Source: Flaccisagitta enflata (lineage: Eukaryota; Chaetognatha; Sagittoidea; Aphragmophora). Taken from it: a stretch of DNA of 64,000 bases. How positions within the stretch are numbered: position 1 is the stretch's first letter; every line of letters begins with the position of its first letter. Position numbers and translations under genes: made by a program. The notes below the pieces were generated by a model. The model had not been told where the DNA came from, did no database searches, and worked only from the letters and a program-made list of their open reading frames with translations. Below are positions 53,360 to 64,000 of this stretch, one piece after another. The stretch spans positions 71,672,001-71,736,000 of the forward strand of contig OZ231126.1 of NCBI GenBank assembly GCA_965153355.1, given 5' to 3'.

Positions 53360-55095
53360 TGTGTTGATAATTAGTATGTTTTGCCCCTACCTGCTATACA
53401 GTTTTATACATACATTTTTTGTGCAATACACAAAATTGAATAAATCAAATGCAAACAGATGTATTTGATAAAGAAATAACTATCTAGATCAGAATCGCTT
53501 GTTTATGTGTTACTTTGTGTCTAACATTGGCTTAGAAAGCATGGGAATCAAAGCAAATCAGTTAAAAGACTGTCGTGCTTAGATTTGCTGTCATGCTTGG
53601 AATTGGCTTTGAAGTCCCTAGACTCCTAGCTGCCATACATCGCTGGCCATACATCATCATGTAGCTTACCAATTTTTACATATGAATCCATTCTTGGATT
53701 TTCTTAAGTAAGTTCATTTTTCATGCAAATTAGGCTTAAATAGATATTGTTGGAAACTTTACTACTAGAAAATTTAGCAAAATACAATAAAGAAATCGAT
53801 ATGACAGTGAAATTCTTATTGATAACGTTCAAGCAAACATGTGTGATCGTGTTTCTGAAATTCTTTTATAAAAAATCTCTATAAGTTCCATTTCTGGCTG
53901 GGTGGGCTGTTGGTAGGAAGATTTTTTTACCAAGCTCTGTTTCATGCTAGTGACGAGGAATCTTTAAAGGAAGCTTCATGCAAAATTTCAACCAGATTGG
54001 ACAATTAGTTTAGAAGTTATGCAATTTTTTCATTTTTTCATCTGGTAGGCTGGTTGGTCTGGTTGGACTGCTTGACATTCTTTAGGTCGCATCAGATTTT
54101 AAGCAAAGGACCCTCTTGATCCAGACCCCAACCATGCAAAATTTCATTGGGCTAGCTCAAATAGTTCCTGAGATATGCAAATTTGAATTTTGAGAAATTT
54201 TACCAAACTAAAACTTAAAAGCATCGCGCATTTGTGTGAGAAGCCCTGTGTGGAAACAAAGAATTAACTACGAGGCTTGGTTGGCGAGCGTTACAATTCA
54301 ATTCTTATTTTTGTAGTGATCAACTTTGGAATTTCACTGTGACCAAACGTTTTGGAGTTAAGAGTTATAATTTTAAGTGCAAGTACAGAATTTGACCTTC
54401 TTTCCCATCATGAAGATGAATTTTTTGTCACTTATGCTACTATGCCGTGGCGTAGTATGAATCCGAGTGTGACACAAGTGTGACAGCTACAACAAGGAGC
54501 ACCTCTGAATTGTAACGCTCCAGGAAAATGTTCATTTCTCTAGATTGAAATGGAAAAAATCCTTGAAAATTGGAGGAAAGGTCCCTCAACTAGTCCTTAA
54601 TGCAATGAAAAAAGAAAAAGTGCTTAATGTTTGATTAAAGATAGGCCTACCAAAAAAACCGTCTACATAACTCATTTCTTGTAAAATATGACAAAAAAAT
54701 TAAGGGGAAGAGTATTATAATTCATATTTGTTTTTTGTCATCTTACAGTTGAAATATTGAATTCAAACTTTCTACACATATCAATGGATTGATAGTGATT
54801 GCTTACAAGCTATTGGATGACCCCCGTTAACATTTTTTGATTGGTTTAACTTGCATTTTACTTGCAGGGACAGAATCAAGACAGGCCAAAATAGACCCTT
54901 CTACCCCTGTTTTGGACTCCATAGGGGCAGCCGGTGTGGCAAAAAATAGTTTGGTATGGCACACCAGATAGTTAGGTGTGTCACCCAACCTTTGTGACCT
55001 TATGCAATTAAGCAAAAGAAGCGATGACACTTCTTCAATGGTGGAGAGTCAGGGTTTTGCGCGCGCATGACGAAACTCGGAATTAACCTAGTGTC
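53360..55095. other. AT-rich gene-free stretch
   Basis: No exon, terminus or repeat array recognised, apart from an inverted match of GCCATACATCGCTGG (53,632) to 52,093-52,113. Confidence 0.5.
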
Positions 55096-55096
55096 A

Positions 55097-55274
<178 letters not shown>

Positions 55275-55374
55275 AGAAAGAGTGTAACTGATAAACAAAC
55301 ATAACAACAAAAAAAAAAAAAAAAAGAGAAAAAAAAATACAAAGGAAAAAAAATTGTTAATTCAAATTATGCAT

Positions 55375-55760
55375 TTTTTAAAATGCTTGATTCATCAATA
55401 AAATTACATATATACAATGTTAAATATTGTAAACAATTGAAGTGTATTTTAAAAAATTTTAATAAGTATTTGTATTGTATTGTCCCAATATTTCAAAGTA
55501 TTGTATTGGTATTGTATTGTTGACAAGAATGCTATATAGCTCAAGCCTGCTAGCAAAGTATCCGATTTTTTAAATATGAACTATCTACACACCAGTAAAT
55601 CCTGCATTATTTAAGATATTCAGTTAATAATCAAAATAACATATAAATATTGTTATATATTGTGAACAATGATGATGTATTGTATAAAATTTCAATAGGT
55701 ATTGTATTGTATTGGTATTGTATTGTATTTCCCCAATATTTGGAAGTATTGATCCAACCA
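55375..55760. repeat. Two ~150-bp diverged repeats with (TATTG)n
   Basis: ACATATA-ATATTGT-AACAAT then AATAGGTATTGTATTGTATT and CCCAATATTT-AAGTATTG occur twice, about 240 bp apart. Confidence 0.7.
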
Positions 55761-56739
55761 ACTTGTAATTAACAAAATGTCGATTACAGCAACTGGTTGT
55801 AGAAATCACGGCTAGCTGTGATGCAACAAAATAGGTCAAAAATCCAAATTTTACAAATTAGAATGTGACTAGCAGATTCATTACCTTGATTAAATTCTTA
55901 GAAAATTGACATATCACTCTATATATTTGATATTATTCATATATACATATTTCTAGTGACCCTTTATTTCATTAATATACAATTTAAAAATGTCTTACAG
56001 AACTTTTTTGTGTGTTATACATTGGGGAAAAGCTACCACACTCGTTGCCTTTATAACCTCCTTATTCACTAGCTGATAGGTTCATCAGATCTTTTTTTCA
56101 TAATTTGTTTATTCCTAAACGGAAAAGAGAAAAATTAGGACCGCTGTCCTAATAGTGAAGAACAATATGCTGATTTGGAATTCTAATTGTGAGCTCGATT
56201 GGGCAAGTATTTCTAATTTTAAAGCGCCGGGACTGAAAATACAGAAAGGAAATTGCTCAAAATTATTTTTCATTTCTGATGTATCCTCAGATGTATAACT
56301 CCTCAGAATTTGGTCAGGATCAAAAGTCTGGAGGCTATATTCTATTTTAAGAAAATTGTATTTTGACCATCATTGCATTGTAGCATTGTAGCATTGTAAT
56401 CTTAATTACTTGTTGTTCAAAACAGCATTTTGTTTATTACTAGTGAGTAGGATTAAGGCCAATGGTGTGAGTTATCCAGCTATTTTGTTTTGTCCAATGA
56501 CTGCTCAGAATAACAATATTCTCTCTCTTGCACTCTCTTTATTTAGTGAAAACAAGGTCAGTAGACCCATGTCGCATGCGTCAGCATTTTCAGAAAAAAG
56601 TCAGACAGACAGACAGACAAATAGACAAAATGTCTAGAGTGACTATTGAATTAGCTCTGGTGGAGGGACAGATGGATAAACAGACGGACCAACCAACAGT
56701 CAGACCAGTGGATGGAATAACAGAAAAGTGGTTTTAAGA
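55761..56739. other. AT-rich gene-free stretch
   Basis: Nothing supported; a GACAGACAGACAAATAGAC run at 56,604-56,625. Confidence 0.5.
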
Positions 56740-57560
56740 GTCACGAAGAACGCGACTGCAAACAAGCCCAAGTGGGCAACAGTCGAATGCGTTGGGAGAT
56801 GACAAACAAAAGATTACCCTCCTCCCCAAGGCTACGTGATATGTATTGATACAATATCGATATAATACAATACACAATTATACCCAAAATACCCATAAAC
56901 TACCAAAAATACCCAAAAATGTCCAGAAATACCCAAAAATGTCCAGAAATACCCTAACTATGTTTACGATATTCAACCGTAGTTATAGATAATTGGATGT
57001 GTGCTACGTGTGTTCTGTCTTCGTGACGAATAAAAGATCATTATAAGATCCTAGAGTAAATCAAATACCCGAAAGCACCTTGAAGTACCCTTAAGTACCC
57101 TGGAGCAGAGGTGTCACAAACTATTGATTTTAAAAATTGACAAGGTTGAACAAATTGTGGTCGAACCCCCCCAAAATGTTTTAGAAGCCACTCTATATCA
57201 CAAGATAAGTTGTAGTCATGTAATGATATGAAAATAAAACAAAATCAACTAGCAAAAATCAATCATGAGAGACAACTGCATTTTTGAAAGATTTCCCATC
57301 TCTTCGCCAATTCGCCAGAAAATACTTCTCTCCTCCGTTTTAAGCATACTCAGAAAGGAATTTTTTCCAAAATGTTGAAATTTTTGGATGAGAAGAGATC
57401 GCGACGTCTTTCATCTACAAACGGAAAGTTACTTTTAATGCACCACAATCTAAGGCGGGTAAACCAGCTTTTGTAGTTGAATTTAGTTTCAGAGCATATT
57501 TGTCCCATGCCGCCATCCAGTCGACTAGGTCCCGCTTATTTCAAAGTATTTTTATACATA

Positions 57561-58033
57561 CTGTATTTTCTCTAATTAGCGCCCCAGGCGCTTTTGAAAT
57601 TGAAAAAATATGTTGTCATTTAACTAGGGATGTGGAAGCGATTGACCGCTTCCAATTTGGAGGATGGGATAGCTACTAGTATTTGAACTGTAAATTGGAA
57701 GCGGAAGCGGAAGCGGTGGAAGCGGCTTGAAAATCGACCGCTTCCACATCCCTACATTTAACCCTTCAATTGGCGCCCCCTTTCAAACTGTGAACATTCT
57801 TTTATGATATGTTATTTACAATAATTGCTACTTAGAATATTAGAAATGCAAGATTAAATGTATCAAAAAACATTTTTTACTTGTTTTTTTATTCAAACCT
57901 TGAAAATAAACACTGATTTAAGCAAAATTTTTCCATTATTTGCTTCTCTATCTTCTCTCAAATCATTGTTCCAGGGAGCCCAAAAAGGGGGGGCGCTAAT
58001 TTGGAGGGGGGGCGATAAATGGAGAAAATACGG
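57561..58033. mobile_element. 473-bp TA-MITE, CTGTATTTTCTC/GAGAAAATACGG ends, nested
   Basis: CTGTATTTTCTCTAATTAGC and the inverse of GCGATAAATGGAGAAAATACGG; TA at 57,559-57,560 and 58,034-58,035. Includes runs of GCGCCCC and GGGGGGCGC. Same family as 42,706-42,816, enlarged by the 130-bp insertion. Confidence 0.88.
57625..57754. mobile_element. 130-bp hAT MITE, nested third level
   Basis: TAGGGATGTGGAAGCG at the left, CGCTTCCACATCCCTA at the right, CATTTAAC duplicated at 57,617-57,624 and 57,755-57,762. Interior GGAAGCGGAAGCGG. Confidence 0.93.
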
Positions 58034-58076
58034 TACTTATTAGCTTGTCCCAAAATGACTAAAAAAAAATCGGGAT

Positions 58077-58655
58077 TGTACGAGCAGTTCATGTTGTGGA
58101 GCTGTCTTGGGCTTCTATTGCCACCATTTTTGGCTTAAAAAAGTTTACATCTTGGTTGCCGCGCCTCACCTTGAACTTCCCATGGGTCTATAGAAAACCT
58201 AAAATTTCAAGTTGCTCAAATGAAAGTTTTGACTGCAGATTTAAAATCTGCATGAAAAACTGTCCGTTGAAAGTGCTTTTCTTTTTTCAAAATTCTTTCA
58301 GGAACATTGTCAAAATCCAAGCCAAAGATTAAAAAAAAGGTAAGTTCAATGATTTTACAAAGAAATTAATAGGTAAGGTATGTTTCACAGTCATTGACAC
58401 CACTTTTGACGACCTTCTTATTGGAATATCGAAAAAAAGAAAACACTTTCAATTGACAGTATTTCTGCAGATTCCAAATCTGCAGTCAAAATTGGGATTT
58501 GAGTACTTTGAAATTTTAGATTTCCTATAGGGTTAGGATTAACAGAGGGTAAGTCGCGGAAACCTGAAAGTAGAATTTCAAACCCAAAATCGATTTCAAT
58601 AGAAGCCTTAGACAGCATCACAACATGATCTGCTTGTAGAATGCCCGTTTTATTG
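58077..58655. mobile_element. Foldback sequence inside the hAT element
   Basis: Arms about 58,077-58,290 and 58,430-58,655 are inverted copies (TCATGTTGTG, AGGCTTCTATTG, TTTTGACTGCAGATTT). The outer part recurs in the repeats at 63,090-63,480. Confidence 0.75.
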
Positions 58656-59191
58656 CTTTTAGTCATTTAGGCAATGCAGTTTACTAACAATTTTCCATTT
58701 GTTAATTATCCATATTACAAGAATTCAATTCAACAAGCTTATTTCCTACTTATAACAAAAATTCAAATCAGTCTCATTGTCAAATCAAATCTATGCTAGC
58801 CAAAGGAAAAAAAGACAACAATTGACCCAGTATGTATGAGTTTTGGTGACTCAGGAAGATTATTCTGAAACACTAAAAATCGACCCGATTAATCGACCAG
58901 TCAATAGGTTTGTGACACCTCTGCCCTGGAGTATCCTAAAGTACCTTTAATTACCTTAAACATTCAAAAATTTAAGAATGTGATGGACTGACCAACTGAC
59001 TGACAGACGGACCGACAGACCAAGGTGTAGAGTTGCGTGCACGCGACTAAAAAGGGCCGGGGGCTTCTTAGAGAGAGGTTGATAGTTTTTAAAATACAAC
59101 AAATGTGGTATTTCTTCATGGCTTGAAATGTCATCAGCTGAAGAAGAGACTGGAGGACCATTTAATTGACCAATGCATTCATTGTACTTAC

Positions 59192-59317
59192 TCTCTCCTT
59201 GGCAGGTTTGTCCGTTGGTCCGTTGCCGTCCATCTTGGCAAATACAAGAAAATGAATCAAAGTCATCAACGCAAATTCCGCCACTTTGACAAGGATTTGG
59301 GTCACATTCGTTCATCG
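59192..59317 (-). CDS. EGF-repeat mosaic gene, EGF exon with atypical last loop
   Basis: 126-bp exon, acceptor CATTTTAG (59,318-59,319), donor GAGA|GTAAGT (59,190-59,191), phase 1-1. Encodes MNECDPNPCQSGGICVDDFD then SFSCICQDGRQRTNGQTC: six cysteines of an EGF domain with the calcium-type NEC start. The last loop (11 residues, no Trp/Tyr-Gly turn) is three longer than in the sister exons ([12 protein letters not shown]), and its DNA (GGACCAACGGAC) matches the core of the CGCGACT family. Downstream exons were not found. Confidence 0.8.
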
Positions 59318-59329
59318 CTAAAATGAAGT

Positions 59330-59990
59330 AAATTAAGAAATAAATGAAAATCATCCATGCTAGTCACTTCATTTTGACATGGGTTTGAGTCACACTGGAG
59401 AGAAATATGCACCTTCTTTGGATCGGAGTGTAAAATGGAAACCCTTTATAACTCGCAAACTAACTGTGAAATTTTCAGTGAATGTTGGTAACATGTGACG
59501 GTTTTTGTACGCCAAAGCTCAGGTTAGAGCAATGAACGGGTGGCTAAAAGCAGAACACTGAAAGAATACCCATTTTTCAAGAGCTTAATCCTTTTTTTCT
59601 CTACTGTTTTTGGAAAGAGCTGTCTACATCTAACAAACTAGACAAAAACCTTGGGATCAGTCTTAAATCGCAAATAGTTACTCATAAATTCTAGTTCAAC
59701 CAAAAAAAAGAGACTTTTTTCATTATTTTTCAGAATTCAATTATTGTTTGAATTTTTTGAATTACATTGTCATGAAATGTTGTAATCATAATCATAATCA
59801 TAATGCAATTGAAAACCCCTGTTTGATACTTTCAACACTAGAAATTCTACTACAGGTTGAATGCCTTGAAAATGAAAATTAAAATGAAAAGGCGATGAAA
59901 AGAAGAAAAGAAGAAAAGGAAAAGGTCAACCCTTGGAATTCAGTCTCATGTTACCAAGACAGCTTGCTCTTGCTAAGATGCAATTTCAAA
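59330..59990. other. Intron of EGF-mosaic gene
   Basis: AT-rich, with (AATCAT)n at 59,788-59,805. Nothing coding seen. Confidence 0.55.
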
Positions 59991-59992
59991 TC

Positions 59993-59995
<3 letters not shown>

Positions 59996-60072
<77 letters not shown>
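59996..60072. repeat. (CT)n microsatellite next to splice donor
   Basis: On the coding (minus) strand it is (GA)n beginning about 17 bases after the donor GTGAGAGG of the ankyrin exon. Confidence 0.98.
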
Positions 60073-60076
<4 letters not shown>

Positions 60077-60089
60077 CTCTTCCTCTCAC

Positions 60090-60689
60090 CTAAAAACATT
60101 TGTCTTTCCTTTCGTCCTTCATTGATTTCATGTTGAACATCTGATTCATAAGTTCCATTGGGAATTGACACCATCCATTTTGCCATTTCACGTACAAGAC
60201 CAAGATGTGAAGATTGGTTTGCATATTCAAATGGACTCATCACCAGATTGTGATTATCTGAGAATGGATCTTTATCATCGGGATCTGCGCCGTGTCTTAA
60301 CAAAAGTCGACTAATTTTCCTTTGTCTGTTGAAATCGCCACTCGACTTCGCCCTTCTTAACGCATGGGAGTGAAACAGTTTTGGATCTGCGCCGTAAGCC
60401 AACAACAGCTCCACATTAGACACCATTCCATTACTACTGGCTCGGACCAAAGGTGTCCATATATTATATATATTTCCGCCTTCATCAGGATTGGCGCCGC
60501 TTTGCAGCAGAAGCCAAAGAAGAGACGGATCAGAATTGAGAGCGGCAGCGTGATCAAGACAATTCCTGTTCCACCTGTTGTCTCGCATATTGAGGACGGC
60601 AGCGACGCCAGAATCTTCTATCTTCTGTTTCACCGCTGCCACATCTCCCTTTCGGCAATCTTGGATCATCTTTGGGAAGTCTTGATCAT
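60090..60689 (-). CDS. EGF-mosaic gene, ankyrin-repeat exon
   Basis: 600-bp exon, acceptor ATCGCAAG (60,690-60,691), donor TTAG|GTGAGA (60,088-60,089), phase 1-1 like its EGF neighbours. Encodes an ankyrin region: MIQDCRKGDVAAVKQKIEDS, LDHAAALNSDPSLLWLLLQS then GANPDE, WTPLVRASSNGMVSNVELLL then AYGADP, KISRLLLRHGADPDD, and a capping segment MSPFEYANQSSHLGLVREMA, so about four repeats. Ankyrin repeats bind proteins in the cytoplasm or nucleus (family knowledge), which is odd between secreted EGF exons. Alternatives: a separate gene starting at the ATG at 60,669, an intracellular part after an unseen membrane exon, or an alternative exon. The EGF exon further downstream argues against a simple intracellular tail. 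Confidence 0.8.
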
Positions 60690-61059
60690 CTTGCGATTAC
60701 AAATGAAGCAAAAGGTAAGATATGACATTATCTATGGAGTGGCTTAAAATATGTTCAAAAGGGGAGCGTTATCAACTTATCATGCTTTCATATGAAACAT
60801 TCATGTTAAAATGCTTGGAAGATCCTCACTCAAACAGTTGTTAAAACCCAAAGATGAACGTAAAGTATTTGACATATTCTATAAATTTTTACTAAAAATA
60901 CTATAATGATAAATCAACCAATTCCCATTTTGTCGATTTATGTATGCTCTGAAGGGTAACAAGGATCAGATTTTCTTTAGAAAATACTCAAGAAAAAAAT
61001 ACTCATTCAGATCATTCATCGGCGGGTACTTCAATATTAGCAATAATGAATCATATCTA

Positions 61060-61254
<195 letters not shown>

Positions 61255-61257
61255 TCA

Positions 61258-61416
<159 letters not shown>

Positions 61417-61451
61417 TCAGAATGTCTATTTCAGCAGATATTTCAGTGTTA

Positions 61452-62052
61452 CAGTGGGGTTTGGGAAATAACAGCCTAAACTGGAGGAAGGAATTTAAGT
61501 GTTTAAATTTCATTCGACAAACTTGATATTTGAATTATAAGTTGTTCAATTGATGCTTGTGTCCATGAATTTTTCTTTTGCTATGGAAACTAAAATTATT
61601 TTTTTGAACAGTCATAACTGCTATGATATCAATATTTTCACAAATGTGAAAAGGGAACATTGTTTAAAATAAAATTTACAACAATTTTCGCACAGTATGT
61701 TCTGTAAGAATACTGCTTGTTTTGCTGTTGCTAGGGAGCATCATTTAGTGGTTGCTATGTTTTATGCTCCCTAGCAACAGCCAAACAAGCAATATTCTTA
61801 TAGAATATACTGTGGGAAAGTTGTAGCAAATTTAATTCTAAGCAATGTTCCCTGACAATATCTGTCAAAATCTTGACTTTCAAGCAGTTATAAATGTTAG
61901 AAAAAATGATTTTGGTTTCCATAACAACTAAGAAACTCAAAATATAAGCACCAATTGAATAACTTATATTTCAAATATCAAGTTTATGAAATGAAATAAA
62001 GACACTTAAATACCTTCCTCCAGTTTAGGCTGTCATTCCATGAACCCCACTG
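61452..62052. mobile_element. 601-bp foldback element with TA duplication, inside EGF-gene intron
   Basis: CAGTGGGGTT ... CAGCCTAAACTGGAGGAAGG at the left and the inverse at the right (CCTTCCTCCAGTTTAGGCTG ... AACCCCACTG); TA at 61,450-61,451 and 62,053-62,054. Pairing extends through most of its length, centred near 61,755 (CTCCCTAGCAACAG). Its right edge is 25 bp from the splice donor at 62,078-62,079. Confidence 0.88.
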
Positions 62053-62079
62053 TAGCATTAATGCAGCATATCTGTTTAC

Positions 62080-62187
62080 CTGTTTCACATTTTGTTCCAG
62101 TCCAGCCTGGCATGCATTGGCATGTAAATGAATTGATGCCTTCCGCGCAGGTTCCATTATGTTGACATGGATTACTTTGACAAACAT
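62080..62187 (-). CDS. EGF-mosaic gene, EGF exon
   Basis: 108-bp exon, phase 1-1, acceptor CATTTTAG (62,188-62,189), donor CAG|GTAAAC (62,078-62,079). DVCQSNPCQHNGTCAEGINS then [20 protein letters not shown] domain with six cysteines. It starts DVC rather than DIDEC, so it probably lacks the full calcium-binding motif. Confidence 0.92.
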
Positions 62188-62307
62188 CTAAAATGAGATA
62201 GGGAAAATGTTCAAGCTAAATTACAATTTCAACCTCAGCATATATAACACTGATAGGAGATATTACACTTTTTATGGTGTTAGCATTAATGTATCTTATT
62301 TGTTTAC

Positions 62308-62421
62308 TTGTTTCACATTTTGTTCCAATCCAGCCTGGCATGCACTGGCATGAAAATGAGTTAATGCTGTCAATGCAAGTTCCATTGTGATGGCATGGAC
62401 CACTCTGACATTCATCAATAT
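62308..62421 (-). CDS. EGF-mosaic gene, EGF exon
   Basis: 114-bp exon, phase 1-1, acceptor CATTCTAG (62,422-62,423), donor CAA|GTAAAC (62,306-62,307). [20 protein letters not shown] then [19 protein letters not shown]: calcium-binding-type EGF domain, close paralogue of 61,269-61,382. Confidence 0.93.
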
Positions 62422-62552
62422 CTAGAATGAGATAAGAAAATATTCCAAGATGAATCAGAATTTCAATTGCAGCGGCAGTTGGGGCATCCGTTATAGTAAA
62501 GCAATCTCTGTAAAAATCATTACTCAGATAATTCATCAATTAGGTGTCTTAC

Positions 62553-62699
62553 CTATTTCACAATGATCACCAAACCATCCTGGTGCGCAGTTGCAGTTTT
62601 TTCCATGATATCCTGACTCACACTTGCAAGAGGGTGAATAAATATCATCCTCACATTGACCGATTTTTTTACAGAAATCATTTTGAGTTAGACACAAAT
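62553..62699 (-). CDS. EGF-mosaic gene, EGF-like exon with extra Cys
   Basis: 147-bp exon, phase 1-1, acceptor TATTACAG (62,700-62,701), donor TAG|GTAAGA (62,551-62,552). DLCLTQNDFCKKIGQCEDDI then YSPSCKCESGYHGKNCNCAP and GWFGDHCEI: an EGF domain followed immediately by a partial CxCxxGWFGxxC unit as in laminin/tenascin-type tandem EGF. Eight or more cysteines in total. Confidence 0.85.
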
Positions 62700-62732
62700 C
62701 TGTAATAAGATACAATTCAGGTGATTTTGTTT

Positions 62733-63054
<322 letters not shown>

Positions 63055-63066
<12 letters not shown>

Positions 63067-63480
63067 CTACAAAAGAAAACTTGTATTGTTCAATCTATGT
63101 CGGATTTCCCGAGCAGTTCTTCAGTTGTGGGGTTGTCCTAGGCTTTTATTAACTGTTGGCTTTTGAATTCTACATTAAGGAGGTCGCGCCTCACCCTATG
63201 TAATACCTTCTTTAGATTCTAACATAATCCAATTTCTACAAAAGAAAACTTGTATTGTTGAATTTATGTTGGATTCCCCTAGCAATTCTTAAGTTGTGGG
63301 GTTGTCTTAGGCTTTTTTTTTTACCTTCTTTAGATTTTAACATAATCCAATTTCTACAAAGGACAACATGTATTGTTGAATTTATGTTGGATTCCCCTAG
63401 CAGCTGTTAAGTTGTGGGGTTGTCTTAGGCTTTAATTAACTGTTGCCTTTTGAAATCTACATTAAGGTAAGTCGCGCCTT
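63055..63480. repeat. Three tandem ~120-170-bp units that include the exon acceptor
   Basis: ATAATCCAATTTCTACAAAA recurs at about 63,055, 63,223 and 63,342, each followed by CTTGTATTGTT(G/C)AAT, GAGCAGTTCTTCAGTTGTGG-type sequence and TAGGCTTTTATTAACTGTTG (the middle unit is shortened). The first unit spans the real acceptor. Confidence 0.85.
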
Positions 63481-63550
63481 AGCCTCTGGAATACCCTCTT
63501 AAGATTTGATAAAGTGCTCAAATCGTTACTCAAATCTTTACTCAAATTTT

Positions 63551-63785
63551 TAGTCGCTTGCACGCGACTCTATAACCCGCTCTGTCGGTCCGTCGGTCCG
63601 TCGGTCCGTCGGTCAGTCCGTAACACTTTGCTTTTTTTCGTCGTTTTAGGGTATTTTATGTCATTTTAAGTCATTTTAAGTCATTCTAAGTCATTTCCAG
63701 TCATTTTCTGTTGATTTTAGTCAATTAGGTCATTTTGTCATTTTTGGTCATTTTTGTCATTTTTTGTCATTTTATGTTATTACTA
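63551..63785 (+). mobile_element. CGCGACT-family repeat with GTCATTTTAA array
   Basis: TAGTCGCTTGCACGCGACTC, TATAACCCGCTCTG, (TCGGTCCG)n, then AGTCATTTTAAGTCATTCTA units. The 3' end is not seen. Confidence 0.75.
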
Positions 63786-64000
63786 CCTTGGAAATAAGTT
63801 TAGCATCAAAATGAGTGTCAGTTCATCTATCGCCTAGAATGATACAAAAACATGTTCAAACGGTTCTCAATGCTTGGTATGGTGTCTCTCCCAGCTAATC
63901 ACTGGCTGCATTGTTGCCAGCATCAATTTGTACAAGGCTTTTAGGTAAGATGGCGTGACTTGTCTCCACACCAATGTTATTCTTATCAGGCCCTCAATTG
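63786..64000. other. Gene-free end of window
   Basis: Nothing recognised. Confidence 0.5.

Larger units (their letters stand above)
57106..58923. mobile_element. 1,818-bp non-autonomous hAT element
   Basis: CAGAGGTGTCACAAACTATT at the left; right end inverse CAATAGGTTTGTGACACCTC then TG. CCCTGGAG flanks both sides (57,098-57,105 and 58,924-58,931). CAGAGGTGTCA ends with 8-bp duplication are hAT signatures (established knowledge). No intact transposase. Contains a nested TA-MITE (57,561-58,033) and a foldback (58,077-58,655). Confidence 0.93.
56880..59046 (-). mobile_element. CGCGACT-family repeat (-), split by a hAT element
   Basis: 10-bp TACCCAAAAATGTCC-type units (56,880-57,105) resume at 58,924 (GAGTATCCTAAAGTACC) and lead into GGACTGACCAACTGACTGAC and TAGAGTTGCGTGCACGCGAC (59,046). 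This is the 48,469 subtype in inverse orientation, interrupted by 57,106-58,923. Confidence 0.75.

Noticed and set aside
54827-55030. 67-residue minus-strand frame
   Set aside because: No motif, no splice context, AT-rich surroundings.

Overview
This is eukaryotic, almost certainly invertebrate metazoan, nuclear DNA. The evidence is three intron-containing genes with GT/AG splice junctions (a ZnT1-type zinc transporter, an OTU-domain protein, and an EGF-repeat protein with phase-1 exons), long introns, heavy microsatellite content, and a BEL/Pao LTR retrotransposon, a long LINE and many short inverted-repeat DNA transposons. The phylum cannot be fixed from the sequence alone.

Layout. 1-2,700 (minus strand): the last four coding exons of an SLC30A1/ZnT1-like gene, whose introns are filled by (CT)n, (CTTTCTATCTGT)n and (ATC)n arrays; the 3' end runs off the left edge. 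2,700-5,800: low-complexity and unrecognised DNA. 5,819-17,696: a BEL/Pao element on the minus strand with two near-identical LTRs, gag, pol in the same frame behind a single UGA-CUA stop, an extra zinc-knuckle ORF after pol, a 40-bp leader repeat array and a nested 249-bp MITE. 17,700-19,000: CCTT-rich tract and a 66-bp degenerate array. 19,670-35,003: a large inverted-repeat (foldback) structure with about 21-bp minisatellites in its loop; its right arm is split by a 10,050-bp LINE (24,693-34,742) carrying three overlapping ORFs. 35,000-37,500: short DNA transposons. 38,481-42,217 (plus strand): OTU-domain gene. 42,200-59,000: gene-poor, many nested non-autonomous transposons, including a four-level nest at 56,880-59,046 and a 4.1-kb foldback element inserted in one copy of a tandem duplication. 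59,192-63,066 (minus strand): a mosaic gene with a Cys-rich exon, five intact EGF exons, a 600-bp ankyrin exon and another EGF exon, all phase 1-1.

How things fit together. The host genes are hosts to mobile DNA: most introns contain a MITE or a microsatellite, and several microsatellites begin at, or within a few bases of, a splice site. The two retrotransposons are both unusually long and both carry an additional ORF at their 3' side. A dispersed family with ends marked AGTCGCGTGC and CCGGCCTTGTT and a GGTCCGTTGGTC core recurs about a dozen times and links otherwise unrelated regions.
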